From the NCBI GenBank assembly GCA_000310025.1, contig FN649729.1:861014-925013 (forward strand): a stretch of 64,000 nt of DNA, given 5' to 3'. Positions within the stretch are counted from its first letter, which is position 1. Each line of letters opens with the position of its first letter. The translations under genes and the position numbers were made by a program. The notes below the pieces were generated by a model, which worked only from the letters and a program-made list of their open reading frames with translations, did no database searches and had not been told where the DNA came from. The stretch comes from Ectocarpus siliculosus (Eukaryota > Sar > Phaeophyceae > Ectocarpales > Ectocarpaceae). Shown here piece by piece: positions 1-12,026 of the stretch.

Positions 1-431
1 CAAAGATGCCCAGTTCTAAAGCAAATGTCACAGATTTTGGGGGGGGGGGGGCACCGTTGATCTGTGTTATCTCCTCGGGAACTCCGGAATGCCATTGTCC
101 TTACAAAAGTACTGCAACAGTCGGGTGCCCTCTACAGTGCGGATGAAATTCGCTGGCAGTGTAGTGCGGGTGCCCGGTATAGTGCCGGTGCAATTCGCTG
201 GCACAGACGGAATAATCAAGATGGTTAATACCATAGAATATTGCGGGTTCCCGCTCGCTATTGTGCCGGCATTAGCGCTTGGCGCAGACTATACCCGCAC
301 TATGGACGGCCCCCGACTACTGTATCCCGTGTCTTTTTCCGCCGTGGAAGGCTAGAGCGATCCATCCCCCGGACACGGGAGGAGGTGGGAAGACGTTATA
401 GGGTGGCTCGTTTGCTCGTTGGCGCACTCAC
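1..431. other. Left-edge non-coding stretch with one MITE
   Basis: No exon of the carboxypeptidase could be found left of 432, although the gene still lacks its last exon with the catalytic histidine. The stretch holds an 11-base G run near 41-51 and a MITE-like repeat at about 112-322. It is probably intron sequence of the carboxypeptidase, with the final exon beyond the window edge. Confidence 0.5.
112..322. repeat. MITE-like repeat with inverted ends, TA-flanked
   Basis: The left end and the reverse complement of the right end share a CAGTCGGG-type motif followed by AGTGCGG, and both ends abut TA. Short units of the form tagtgcc/cgggt occur inside. The same style of end (CAGTCGAGGTCCCTG then TAGTGCCGG) bounds the larger element at 49092-50881, so the two look like relatives of one Tc1/mariner-pogo-type family. 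Exact borders are uncertain because the ends have diverged. Confidence 0.5.
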
Positions 432-1537
432 GTGGTTGCAAATGAGGTCGTACTGTCCGTTGAAGAAGAGGGATCGGACGCCCGCGTTCAGGATCGACCG
501 CAACTCTTTCGTCACCCCCAGCCCGTCCCACCTGCAGCCCCAGAGTATTGTGCGCCGGCCGGGGAAGTCAAGGCGACGGAGAGACGAGAGGGTCGGCAAC
601 ATTTCGCTCGACAGCAGCAACGCGAGGAGAGCACCAGAATAAAATCATGATATGTGTAGTTTGGGCCTTCTATAGACTAGACCTCCCTAACCTTCCTACG
701 TAGGCAATCGTACGCTAACACATGGGGGAAGGTCCCTGTGGCAATTTGGTAGCTGGCTAGGTTGTTGTGCCTAGGAATTGTTTCCGCGATACATCGGGAA
801 ACGCGCTATTCGGGACCGCGATATATCGGGACAACAACTGCTTGCACCCGTCTGCCTGGGCAGGGCCGCATGCGGCGAGGAATATCCTCCACAAAACTAC
901 CGTGGGTGACATGACACAAGATACCCCACCCCCTTGGAGCCACTTCTCCAAGGCTCGATTGCTCCACAGCACAAAAAATTGGCGATGCCAAAAATGGTGG
1001 TGCGGGAACCGTGTCGTGGAGAGTTTTCCGACAAAACACCTCCTTTGATTGATGCATCCTCTTCCGTCGTGGAGAACTCGAGCTTTAAAAAATGCTCCAG
1101 GGGGTGTGGTACCTTACGTTACCCAAGGTACGAAACGGACACGGTGAGCCATTCCAAAAGTAGTCCAGTTCCCTGTCCCGTGTTGCAGAGAGTGGGTGAG
1201 TACATTGTTGTCCTCACTTTGAAAGGTGAACAAAGGGCTGGTCTGTGCACTCCTGGAACTTGATGGGGCAGCTGGAGGCGTGGATCGCCGCCCTCACGTC
1301 CTTCCGATTGAGATACGCCTGACACCCCCCCCCAAAAAAAAACGCGGCGCCAAACGTAACGCGGATAAAAGAAAGCGGACGGTGGTTTGCATGATCACGG
1401 GCTGGGCAGCAGTCCTAGTAGTCGACCGAATCGCAGACTTTAGGGGGGCGGGGTTCGTCCTCTATGGCGTGCGGAGCGGACCATGGCTACCGGCGTACTT
1501 TCTCTATCCTGGTCAAGAGAACACGATACACACACAC

Positions 1538-1571
<34 letters not shown>

Positions 1572-2227
1572 AAAACAGCAGCAGTTGGCCTCTTCCGAGG
1601 GCAGCAAGACCAGAACCAGACCACGGACGGCGGGAAAGCGCAAATGGGAAACCTGCTCAATTTTTCTGCTTCACCTCGACGGTCGCGTGTCCGGGGGGAA
1701 ACTGTCTGCCGAGCTCGTAGTCGCGCACGTCGTACATGGACACCCTGGGCACCCCGACCTTCCTAGCGTTGCTGGCGGCTATGACCGAATCCATCAATCC
1801 CAAGCAACCATGGTCGCTGTTGTTTTCGGTGGGCAGATTTTCGCGTTCGGAGGGCATGGAGAGAGCGCCAAGGGACGAGACAGAAAACCGACCGGGAGGG
1901 GGAGGGGTGACGAATCGCTGCTGCGAGGAGAGGTGGACGATAGGCGGTCGCATGTTTCTGCTGGCAGCCGGCCGGCGCTGAGTCGCCATGCCAGTCGCAA
2001 ACGCTCAGCTGCGGCGTTCACACACTACGTTCCTTTTGTGTGTAGATCCGTAGAGCAGTCACAGCAGAGGTATGCATAGGACAAAAAAAAAAAACACAAG
2101 ACGACGGTGTGTACATGGAAGCGTTCCAAGCGCACCCAACGGTCAAATGACGTTAATCTGCAGCAGACACCTGGCTGCTAGCGGTATCCAGCACAGTGCG
2201 ATCAAAGAAACAGGAGCTGGAGCGGTT

Positions 2228-2270
<43 letters not shown>

Positions 2271-2345
2271 TTCTGTCTTGTCTGTCTGTCTCTCTCGAAA
2301 CGATGGCACTAACGGCAACGACCTCCCACCGGCATGCGGTACAGC

Positions 2346-2393
<48 letters not shown>

Positions 2394-5300
2394 GCCGTGC
2401 GGCGTCGCCGGCGCGCCCGGCGCTCACTTGTAGTTTCCGGCTTCGATCAATGATAGGCAGCTCTCCTCCTGCTTCTTCAGCCCCCGCCTCTGCCCGGAGT
2501 CGATCAGTCCCATCCCGAACGCGAAGTCGCTCACGTCGTACTGCAGAAGAGGAACCAAAGAGGAGTAGATTCGACACCAAAACACGGGAGGATCGAGACA
2601 TCGTTACACAGCAGGACTATTGGTGGTCCCTGCCGTACACGAACAAGGCCGGGGCCCCCGTGAAATCGCGTGGCACGGATGAAACGTTTAAGTGCAGTCG
2701 CGCATACTCTGAATAGCGCCGGGTGCCCGGTACAAGGTCGGCTATGCACACATCCCTTGGTACCCTGCGGCCTTACACAGGGAAGCACGGTTACTACAGC
2801 AGCGCACACGGCGACACCGAACGCGCCGACCCGATGCCACAATCGTACGTGACAACCGACTTTCAGAAACATCATACGTTGTTGCGCTTGGCGAGGCGGC
2901 ATCGAAAGAGACGTCACGGGCCACCGCAGCACATCAGCGGGGCTCCTGCGAAAGAGAATAGTGCGGCAACGGTATACGGTTGCAGTGCCCCCGCTGCAAA
3001 CACATACCTGGGAAACTGGATCGAACCACCCGTTGCCGATCATCATTCCCTGGACGTCGACAACCAGCTCTCCCTGCAAAAGCGCGCCATCAAAAGCAAA
3101 GACACCATCAGAAATCAACAATGAAGAATTGGCCGTCTCCGTTGTGATTCAAATGACCAGTCGGTCGCCCCGGTGGTCTAGTTGGTATCCTCGAAACCTT
3201 CTAGAGGTCAGGTCAGGGGTTCGAATCCCGGCGTAAGCGAGTTTTTCTTGCAAAGTGAGTTTTTCTCTCGCTTCCGCTCCTGGCCTAGTGGATAGCGCTA
3301 GTTCGTGTGTACACAGAGGGAAGAGAGTGCGGAACTCTTCTCCCATTAAAAATCGAAGGCAAAGTACCGCAGGAGGGGAGGGTAGAGAGGGGCTCTTCTG
3401 TGTGACCACGGGTTGGAGTAAAACTGCACTAGTGCCGAGAGCGCTGATTTGGAGTGAAGACAAAAAGAAAAAAACGAAACTTGGTAACACATCATATAGG
3501 AGACGGGCGAAAAGAGCAGAACATGCCACGAGCGTGTCCCTGTAATTTCCTAGTATCACATCGTTGGGAGGCAACCTAATGGGGGGGACGGGGGTTCCCG
3601 TACCTCTCCAGCGGCTTCGTTTTTGGCCAGAATGTAGGCCGTCATGGAAGGGATGTAGTGCCCTGCGTGAGACTCGCCCGTGAAGAATATCGGGCGGGAC
3701 TTGCCGCTCCCGGCCTTGAACCGAGAATGGAGCTCCAGAAAGTTCGACAGAAAAAGGTAGAATTGCTCGTCCACCTGAGGGAAAGACGCCGGGTTGGAAC
3801 AAGCAAACCGCCGGTCACAGCAAAGCAAGGTACGCTGCGATCGATCTCATCGTTGACACGCGCGCGAAGACGTGGGACCAAGCGGTACCAGTCCAACCGC
3901 AGACATTTTCGCGGCTCCGTGTCGGCGGCTACTCTCCCCGCGTGGCCTTGAGGTTGGTCTCAACGCCTTGCACCCAGCCGAAAAGCAGCTTCGCTGGCGA
4001 TCCTTTGCAACGGCCTAGATAAATACTCGGCCCAAAACGTGGTATCAACGGCATTAATCAATAAGCAAGAGCACAATTGCACGTTCCGCGAAGAAAACAA
4101 CCGTGAAGAATGGACGACGGCGCCCCTTTACTGAGATGAGAACCCGCATTCTTCAAAACAGCGCCGCCCCCCCCCCAGAACAAGATCGGCGCTTAGAGGG
4201 GAGGTAGGCAGGGTAGCAAAGGGGGGCAAGATAGCAAGGACGCCAAGCGAAAGCATATCGAGGCGATTGCAAAGAAAATGCACCTCTGTGCCTGCCGAGG
4301 ATGGTCACCGCACCTAGTATCCTTCGCGAGGATGCTAACATTGTTTTGTAGGGGGTACGTGGTTGGGTAGGGGGTTAGCGTTAGGGATGCGAAACCCCCT
4401 CTCTATTTCAAAGATAAATAATCAAATCCTCGAAAAGGCGGTTCCCGCACCTGGAGATCGTTGTCGGCGTAGTTACCGTTGGTGGTGAAGCTGAGACCAG
4501 TGCCGACCGGCTGGTCCACATACAAAACGTTTGCCACGTTGTGCCAGCTGTGTGAGACGGACGGAACGGGACGGGCACATTTCCAACCTTCCAGTCAGAA
4601 ACAACAACTGCTCGTTGTCTTGTTTTCCTCAGGTGCATCTATCTCAACGTGACAAATTGACCGGGGTTCCTTGGCATACCACACCTTTTTCAGGCAAGCA
4701 CGACGCGCTGTGGGTGCGACCCCCTCTGTACCCGTCGTACTTACGCATGATAGTTTCTTAGGGTCTCAGCCTTGACCCACAGGTCAAGAACTACGTACTT
4801 ATGCGGAGGCATATTGAGCAAGTACGGTGCCATACAGCAAAGTTTATTAGTCGAGCACCGGTCGTGTGCTTTCTGAAACACCATCTGTCCCTACCGCAGG
4901 CCAAATTACCGTACCACGTCGTAGACCGCCAAGCTACACGTACCGCTAACGGGGACTTCCAAAAAAAACGCCTGCTTGTCTGCGCAAACCCACTCACCTA
5001 TAGGGATTGACGTCGATGCCTTCCCCGGAGTCATGTAATCGAAAAGGACCGTTCTCAAGCCACAACCCGTCCATGCTTGAACAGCCCTGCCTCGCCGGGA
5101 AACAACCCCGAGTACATCGTCACACGCAACAGCAAGGACAAGAGAAAAGTCAACGCGAAGCCCCATGCCTAGAATTGGAACTTGAACCACAGACGCACTG
5201 CGATGTCAGGGTAGCTCGCTTGCTACTCCGGAAGCGACTATGTCTTATGGGCAAACGGCAAAGCAGGGGATACGCTGGATATAAAAGCGGTTCGAATACG

Positions 5301-6562
5301 GCGTACATGCTTACAAAACAGCGTCGTGAAATGATGGGACTACCGAAAACGCATCCACCTCTCACCGGCCCGCCGTTCAGCCATATCACGAGGGGGTCGG
5401 ACGAAGGGTCCGAGCTCGCGCTCTCGAACAGCCAGTAGAAGTGGAACCCGTCCACGACCGGGATGTGGCCGGCATACTGCTTAGTGGGGAAGTCCTTGTC
5501 CTTGAGCCCCGGCAGGGCGGTGACCAGGTGCTCCTCGGGAGACGAGGCGGCCGCACTGCTGTGTTTCGGTGGTGGTCCAGGCACAACCCCAAGAAAATGC
5601 AAAAAACAAAAGACCCAAATGAGAAAGACGCACAAACAGCTCGGGCTGTGAGTTCACACGGGGCTGCGACAATCATCATGGAGCAGCGACATGGTCATTG
5701 GCGCGCCCAGATCTGCTGCTGGGACCGTGTAGTCGTGTAGTCGAAGGCTTCAGCTTCTGGTCGAAACAGCCCGCGAATATGGGTCCATACCATTCACGAT
5801 CCACTGCTGTACGCTCTGTCACACACTCAATCCCCCAACTGCTGGTCTACAGCGGTAGGTCACACCATTAAATAGCTGCCTTGGACGAATCGCAGTTCGT
5901 TGGGTCTGTGGTGAAGGCGAGTACAGCAGTGGTGCTTCGAACGTTGTTGTTGTCTTTACATAACAAACCGTTCCGATCTCTCTGCCTAGAACCTTCATCT
6001 GTCCGTACTGATCTACCACTTGACGGGGTCGATTCAATTGGTCACATGCTAACTTATCCTACAAAAGGGCGCGGAGGATGGTATTGACGTATCGATCCAG
6101 ACTTGCGGACTTGTCGGATCGAAACTCAAACATTGGACCGCCCGGCTCCAGCAACAAATCTGGGCGTGCAAACGGGCCATGACGCCCTTCAACATTTCTT
6201 TGCTGGGACCTCAACCACGCAAAGCACCTGCTTGAGCACCCACCGTGGGGCCTGTCTCAATAGTCTAGACTGGTAAACATCGTTTAGCAATATTTTTTTG
6301 TCTTGATTTGACAGGTGCTGTGTGGAGGTATGCATTTGCATACATGTATAGGCGGACAAGCCGGTGGAGATAAGCCCCAACCACGCTCTGTGCGGGACAA
6401 CATTCGGGTTTGTGCAAACACTTTCCACCTGGCATGTCTAACGTGTCTCGCATGTAAGTTGGGTACCCTCCTTCACGGTCCGTTGTTATTAAAGTCAGCA
6501 GTCAATATCAAGATCGCGACCGGCACGACCCCCAGAATCATCGCATCATGCCCGTTAGGCAT
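432..6562 (-). CDS. Serine carboxypeptidase (peptidase family S10), 3' end missing
   Basis: Secreted or vacuolar carboxypeptidase that removes C-terminal residues from peptides. Exons in reading order: 6562-6477 (tentative, hydrophobic signal peptide), 5558-5366, 5086-4998, 4547-4451, 3774-3604, 3073-3008, 2540-2428, 1816-1675, 1318-1218, 531-432. Every junction keeps phase and has GT and AG ends. Family motifs appear in order: WLNGGP then [15 protein letters not shown] (oxyanion region split by an intron), [24 protein letters not shown] with the catalytic serine near residue 190, [24 protein letters not shown], and [11 protein letters not shown] with the catalytic aspartate near residue 381. 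About 386 residues are visible; S10 enzymes usually have 450-550. The catalytic histidine block is absent because the gene runs off the window. Exon 1 is the weakest call: it fits in phase and gives a hydrophobic leader, but no homology supports it. The last visible exon ends in a strong donor, so the gene is cut, not broken. Confidence 0.92.
1537..1569. repeat. (CGG)n microsatellite
   Basis: About ten CGG units follow a short CA run, inside an intron of the carboxypeptidase. Poly-Ala, poly-Arg and poly-Gly frames over it are artefacts. Confidence 0.9.
2229..2268. repeat. (CT)n microsatellite
   Basis: About twenty CT units in the intron downstream of the carboxypeptidase exon at 2428-2540. 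A second tract lies 80 bp away. Confidence 0.95.
2349..2389. repeat. (CT)n microsatellite, second tract
   Basis: About twenty CT units, same strand sense as the tract at 2229-2268. Long frames across both tracts encode only Leu-Ser or Arg-Glu repeats and are not genes. Confidence 0.95.
3167..3480 (+). repeat. tRNA-derived SINE, copy 1
   Basis: The head is tRNA-like: an A-box-like TGGTCTAGTTGG and a perfect B box GGTTCGAATCC, spaced as in a tRNA. A body of about 230 bp with GAGTTTTTCTCTCGCTTCCG and GTACCGCAGGAGGGGAGGGT follows, then an A-rich tail. It sits in an intron of the carboxypeptidase. Related copies lie at 15458-15774, 54280-54586, 61262-61576 and, as a head only, 63265-63330. The head is not a functional tRNA gene. 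Confidence 0.85.
5930..6040 (-). repeat. Dispersed repeat D, copy 1
   Basis: Read on the minus strand this contains GTCAAGTGGTAGATCAGTACGG, then CAGATGAAGGT, AGAGATCGG and AAGACAACAACAACG. The same ordered blocks occur on the plus strand at 6690-6775 and 16310-16415. Family unknown. Confidence 0.6.
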
Positions 6563-7223
6563 GTGCAGGCAGCCAAAGGCATCAACCTGTAGAAGCCCGT
6601 CGCTACCGATGGGAACGCGGAGAGATATGTAGCCATGCCCGATTTGTACTATTAGTGCGCACGCCAGAAAAAACAGGTTCTTCGTTTCTAGTCCTAAATG
6701 CAAGTGTTAGACTAGTACGGACAGATGGAGGTACTGGATGGAGAGATCGGACCGATGAAGACAACGATCAACCGTATAACTCACACGCCGGGGGCTGCCT
6801 TCTTCCGAAAGGCCTTCAGGGAGCGCGAGACGCTGCTGCTAGGCTCACTTTCCACCACACGCCTCGCAGCTACCAAGGAGCCAACGACCGAGGCCACCAC
6901 CAGCGCCAATGGCCGAGTGGACCCTCCCCTCATGCTGCCAGCTTCACGCGCTCGTTGCTCTGTGTCGCTGCTGCCTGCTGCTCTGTCGTGAGGAACAGTG
7001 CTTCCGCGGGACTGTAAAGGGGGGCCACGTGCTAGGAATTATCGCCCCCGTACATCAGATCCTGTCGACGACATACTCCGCGGAGCCCCAGCGCTGGAGA
7101 TGCGATCTCTCTGCGTGTTCCACTCTCCTCAGCGGAAAACATCGCCCTCCAAAGGCGGCTCTCACTCACAGCTTCTGCGAAGACTGAAGGATCCTGGGCA
7201 GTTTAGCACAAGCTGGTTACAAA
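6563..7223. promoter_or_regulatory. Short region between divergent genes
   Basis: About 660 bp separate the presumed first exon of the minus-strand carboxypeptidase from the presumed start of the plus-strand membrane-protein gene. If both starts are right, this is a shared promoter region. It also carries repeat D copy 2. No TATA box or other element stood out. Confidence 0.3.
6690..6775 (+). repeat. Dispersed repeat D, copy 2
   Basis: Blocks CAAGTGTTAGACTAGTACGG, ACAGATGGAGGTACTGG, GAGAGATCGGACCG and AAGACAACGATC align with copies 1 and 3. The reading frame that opens with the ATG inside this repeat is therefore prob­ably not the start of the downstream plus-strand gene. Confidence 0.6.
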
Positions 7224-9640
7224 ATGGAGGTGAAATGACCAGAACATGGTCTCGCTTGTTGTATTTTTTGGTGCTCTGTCTCCCAAGGACAGGCTGGCTC
7301 TCTCCCTTGGGCAGTTTCATAACAGCAGTCTCCCCGTAGGTCATACCCGGACAGAGCTTGCGAGATGGTCATGCGTCAATGACAACGTGATGAACTTTCA
7401 GCACGTGCAAAAAGGTCGTCGTGTATATTCAGCAGGCTTTGTACGGTAATGCTGTTCTTTAGCGACTCTAACCAACACCTCTCTTTTCGTGTGCTCGCCG
7501 CGCAGAATATCCGAAGCAACATCGAGCATGGGGCAACGGTCCTTCAGAGCTATGTTTCCTCTCTACAAGTCCGCACAGACACCAAGTTCTCCCTTCTTCT
7601 CGGCATACTGCTAGGTTTATCCGTGGTAGCCGCCATAGCTGCTTATCCTGGCAAGCCTATCGATTACACCGGAGTTGGTGAGCCCATGATACGAGGATTT
7701 CGCATCGTTACATATGCACAGCCATGCAAGCACTGCTGTCTTACAAGTCTGAACCGCTACAGAGTTGTCGCTTGCCAGTCTTCATTTGTTGTTGCCAATA
7801 GGCTTGGCGGGCGTAGTAAGGTGCCCATCAGACTCATGCACGGCATAATTGATCATGTAGCGACGGCCAACATGCGACTGCAGAGAAAAATATTGCTGAT
7901 AAGTATGTAGGTATTTGCATAGATCGGTGAGTAAGGGGGGATGATAAGGAAACTGAGAGCAGAGAATCGCACCACCAGGCGCAAACGACGTACAGCAGCA
8001 AGGAGGCATCCGGCTGGCTGCGACTTTTGCCCATGTTGCAATGTTTTCCTACTTTCCGGTACCCGTCCCCCCGCTCTATTATCCCCAGGCATCGATTTGC
8101 CACCGGAGATGAGAGGGGAGGAGACAGTTGGGGTTGCGAAGAAAGTCGACGGAGAAGGGTCCGCTGGGGCGGTGGACGAGCAGAAGCCGGCCGGCTTGCA
8201 ACAGATCCAGGGAGTGGTAGATAACCTGTCGCAGCTGCGGAGACGAAAAAAAGCGAAGGGTCCGCCGTTGTCAGCAGCGGCAGGCGAGGAGTCCCTCGTC
8301 AACACCACCACAGAGAGCCAAAGCAAAGAGACTGGAAACGTCAGGGATGAGGCTGGAAGAGGTGAGGTTGTGAACCGCGCCAACCATGGAACGAATCCAC
8401 AACGTAGTACCCTGCGACGAATCGTCCAATGTCAGGGGCAGGGGGAGGGCAAAAGGGTGCAGGAGACGTCAACGAATAACACGAGTCGTCCTTCAGACCG
8501 ACCGCATAAGAGGGGGCAGCGCACATGGGTCCGTCCGTGCTATTGTGCCACTCTTCTGGTCCCGATATTGAGTACTCCAGTGGATCCGCGGTTGCACACA
8601 ATTTCGCGACGGCTGTGTTCACTTGAGAGGTTGTTTTTCTGGGTAGAGATCGCTGCAAGCCTTTCGTCCATGTTGAAAGTTCGTTGAACCCTATAATTTA
8701 CCATCGGTCAAAGAGAACGTGCCCTTCCCACTGTATTCTCTCACATCCCCTTAGCGGAGTGGGACGCCAGCCGATTGGACGAAGACAAACTAGCTCGAAA
8801 GATTGGCTCCAGCAAGGCGGCAAGGATGTTGGGTTTGACGGAGGACCAGGTGCGTAAACACGTTCCCACCTCCTAAACAGTTTCTGTTCGACCGATAAAT
8901 CCCCAGACGTATTCCTGGGTGTGGTTGGAATGGCAGGGAGAATCCTCGACCCATGCCCTCCCATGCGCCTTTTTAAGGTGTTGCTCCGGTATGGCATCTG
9001 TGTTCACTGACGTCGGGCTGATCCCTCACGGAGCCTCTGGCACATGAGCAACTTTATGTGCGTCTTCCTTGTTGTGTTTCACGCATGTCTGGTGAAGGTT
9101 CGCCAAGCTGTTGCGGACGCGAAACAGGAGCTTGAGCAGTCAAACTCGGGGCCGGGCGGTGGGTCCCCTGCGCGAGACCCCAAAGATGACGGCGTGGGAT
9201 TTTCCGGATCCCTCTCCTTGGTGAGGAGGAAGGGGTGTAAAGGCAGTCTCTTTGATGGTCTCCGTACGCAGCCAGCGCAACCGTGCGAAAGGCGGTGCTG
9301 CCACCCCACACGCCGTTGTGCTTGCAAGAGCGCCACAGCGGTGATACATGTGGCGAAGTACAGTATCATGATCTAGACCCCAGCGAGGCAAGATGGCGTT
9401 GAGCTGGCGGTGTAGGTGCAAATGATTTTTTGACACCGTTTTTGCAGCCCATATGCGCCAGCTATTGACTGGGTCGGTACCAACGCCATTCTTTCATTCT
9501 TCTCCGACATTTTGCAGGCTATGCTGCTGGTGGGATTGTGGGCACTGTGGGCGCACCTCTCGGCATACCCCCACGGGACGCTTTCCCGGTTTCTCGCTGG
9601 AGTCTTCCCCCGCGAGATGGAGACCTTGGGGCTTGCGTAG
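7224..9640 (+). CDS. Membrane protein of unknown function
   Basis: Exons 7506-7677, 8089-8361, 8755-8849, 9098-9220 and 9518-9640 join in perfect phase and end at a TAG. A two-codon first exon (ATG GAG at 7224-7229, donor gtgaaa) fits in phase but is only a guess. The protein would be about 264 aa. A first membrane segment lies near residues 30-50 (FSLLLGILLGLSVVAAIAAY). A charged, low-complexity middle follows, including a basic patch LRRRKKAKG. A helical stretch with DEDKLARKIG and VRQAVADAKQELEQ comes next. A second hydrophobic segment near the C-terminus (AMLLVGLWALWAHLSAY) precedes a short tail. I recognise no family. The splice sites and continuous phase make the gene likely to be real; function and 5' end are open. 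Confidence 0.7.
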
Positions 9641-10884
9641 AACCAACAATCAAACAGGAGAAATAGCTAGCTTTACACTCATCCGGGCGGATTCTATTAT
9701 ACGTGTGAGCTCGCGGGAGAAAAGGGGCTTCAAAAAATGAGTGTGCTCAACCGCCGTATGCCGGTTTTACGAAAAAGCAGGGTCTGGTTGTCGAAGGAGG
9801 TCGAGACTGCAATGACCTAGCCGGGAGTAGAGCAACTCCAACAACATCGTAAGTAGCGAGCTAAAGGCCGTTGTGTGCTCTTGTGGGGGCCCATTTTGGC
9901 TCATGTAAATTGCGTCGTGTCAATCATTTGTTTTACGGGTTGGACTTCGGTGGTTGCGCGTTGGCCATAAAGTTAACGACCGAGGGAACCGCAGTTGTAC
10001 CCCTCTACGTGTACGAATCAGTGGTTACGCCGAGGGCTTTCCTTGTTTCTATAGCGCGTCAGGGAACAGCCACAAACCTCCGCAGCCACCATTTACCGCT
10101 CCAGGAAAGAGCCACAGTCTCCGTAGGCACAGTTGTTTCATAAGCCCAGGATGCCGTTCCGAACACCCTGAGGCATGCACACCCTATTCATGGAACTGGC
10201 CTTCCGTAGGCGCGTAGGCGTCAGCAATTTCGGGTAAACAAACGTAGTGTTTTGTAATCTTTCTCGTTGCAAGAGCAAGGTGCCAAAAACACCAGCTTAA
10301 CTTCCGCGGCAATATTAGAGATGGCCACGCAAGCACGCAAACCTATATTCCACGACCGCAATAGGCGCAGGAAGCAAAGGAAATCGCAACCTTGCCCCCC
10401 CCTCCCGCCAAGAATCGACGCACACGCATACCCTGAACAATAGAAATGGACCAAATTCAGAATGCCCACACTCCACTCAAAACTTATCAACAACACACAC
10501 AACAAAACCGTTTCTCAAAATTGTTTCAAAATTGTTCCGTGACTAGCACAGAGAAAGAAAAAAAAAGAGCAAAACTTCCCACTCGCACTACTGTCCTCAC
10601 AGCACCAACATCACCACCCAGCGGCAAACCACAATCGCCAGTACCATGCCTTCACGAGCACCACTATCACAACAATCACAACTACACACACTACATTGTG
10701 CCGCGTCCGTTCCCCATTCGACGGACCCGTATACGCTGAACAGTTGACGCCACTTCTTGAAAGAAACACCTCACCCTCAACATTACCCCCCTAGCGAAAA
10801 CGCTACAATCCCTGCGAGGTCGGCGACCACTCGGCCGTCCGCAACTCCCACCGCACGCCAGCAAATCGTCACCACTTTCCGCTA
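9641..10884. other. Intergenic stretch without a recognisable gene
   Basis: I see no exon series, repeat copy or RNA gene here. The part around 10440-10730 is rich in CA and CAA. It holds the 3' flank of the membrane-protein gene. Confidence 0.5.
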
Positions 10885-11466
10885 TCAGGGATCCACCGAG
10901 CCCGGTAGGAGGCCAAGGCCAACCAGGCCATCGAAACCCTCCGCAAAGGTCCACCCTTTATGGCCCTTACGCCGGGGGGAAGACCCTGAAGCATCGGGGT
11001 GATCCATCTCGTCTGCAACACCACGCCCGATGGAAGTCTCGTTGGCGTTGGCTGGAGACGGGGGCGGGGTAACCGGCTGGACTCGAAAGGAGGGGGAAGA
11101 CGATAGATGAACCTTGAACTGCCGACGGATGGGGGGGCGCGTGCTGCCGCCGTGGCCGTCCATTCTTTCCAGCGCCTGAGCGATCTTTCCGTGTTGGTAG
11201 GTCGGCCTGGCGGCGGCTGGCGGTTGAATGCGCTTGGATCGCTTATTCCGGAGAGTCCTTCCCAATACCCCGGAACTACCCTCCACGATGGCACCCAATC
11301 TAAAAAAAACAGGGGGGGGGTTGGGGACATGAGGGAACGACCGGAAGTGGTTGGTTGAAGCTCTCTTAAGTACTTCTTGCAGAACGATTCCCAGAACATC
11401 GCTCCCCACAAATAACTTCTTTGATGCTTTGTAAACGCGAGGCACGCGCTGGTGGTTGCGTCCCAT
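10885..11466 (-). CDS. Uncertain single-exon ORF, unknown
   Basis: An ATG-initiated frame of 193 codons, starting MGRNHQRVPRVYKASKKLF and ending GLLPGSVDP. The N-terminal half is basic; the C-terminal half is rich in Pro, Ser and Gly. The overlapping minus-strand frame 10869-11480 is just as long, so reading-frame length is weak evidence. I see no known domain. It may be an exon of the same gene as the candidate at 12027-12460, but the splice phase does not join cleanly. Confidence 0.25.
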   Translation of the reverse strand: MGRNHQRVPRVYKASKKLFVGSDVLGIVLQEVLKRASTNHFRSFPHVPNPPPVFFRLGAIVEGSSGVLGRTLRNKRSKRIQPPAAARPTYQHGKIAQALERMDGHGGSTRPPIRRQFKVHLSSSPSFRVQPVTPPPSPANANETSIGRGVADEMDHPDASGSSPRRKGHKGWTFAEGFDGLVGLGLLPGSVDP

Positions 11467-12026
11467 GATGGTGTCAACACGCTTTTCTGTGCATCGTCGC
11501 GTTTGGAAGTTGTGATTCGTTATCTCAGCGGCCACGGGGCGAGTCTGTTGCTCGGGGTAAATCGCAGCGAAGCAGTCACACTAATCGATCGAGAGAGGCA
11601 GCTAGCTCGTAACGAACATGTGTTGTTCAATGCAAAAACATGAATACACCATCACGCTTCGAGGAGCGAAGCATTCAGTGAGGCGACCAACCGTGTTCCT
11701 CCGAAAATGTCCATACCGCTGCGGACGCTACACCAGCCGTTGTGTGGTCCTGTGCGAGAATAAAACTCGATGTCACAATGCTATCCCTCACATCTCGGTA
11801 CGGAAACTTATGATGCGAGTGCCAAGATTCGTGTCTCCCGCGCCAATGTCATACTCCTATACTCTAGTAGCGTGCAAAGGAAACATATCAGTGATGAAAA
11901 CTAATATTACATGGGAAGCAAAATTCTAGTGACATAACGTGCCGAGAGCCAGAGAGCCGCGGACCCCGACAAGAACGCAATTAACCCGCATGGTACCAAG
12001 CCTGCTGCTGCTGCTGTTGCCTTCAC

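Noticed and set aside
2072-2716. Long frames with Leu-Ser or Arg-Glu repeats
   Set aside because: Produced by the two (CT)n tracts; the real coding here is the carboxypeptidase exon at 2428-2540.
3167-3240. tRNA gene
   Set aside because: The A and B boxes belong to a SINE head; the same sequence recurs with SINE bodies, and the cloverleaf is not preserved.
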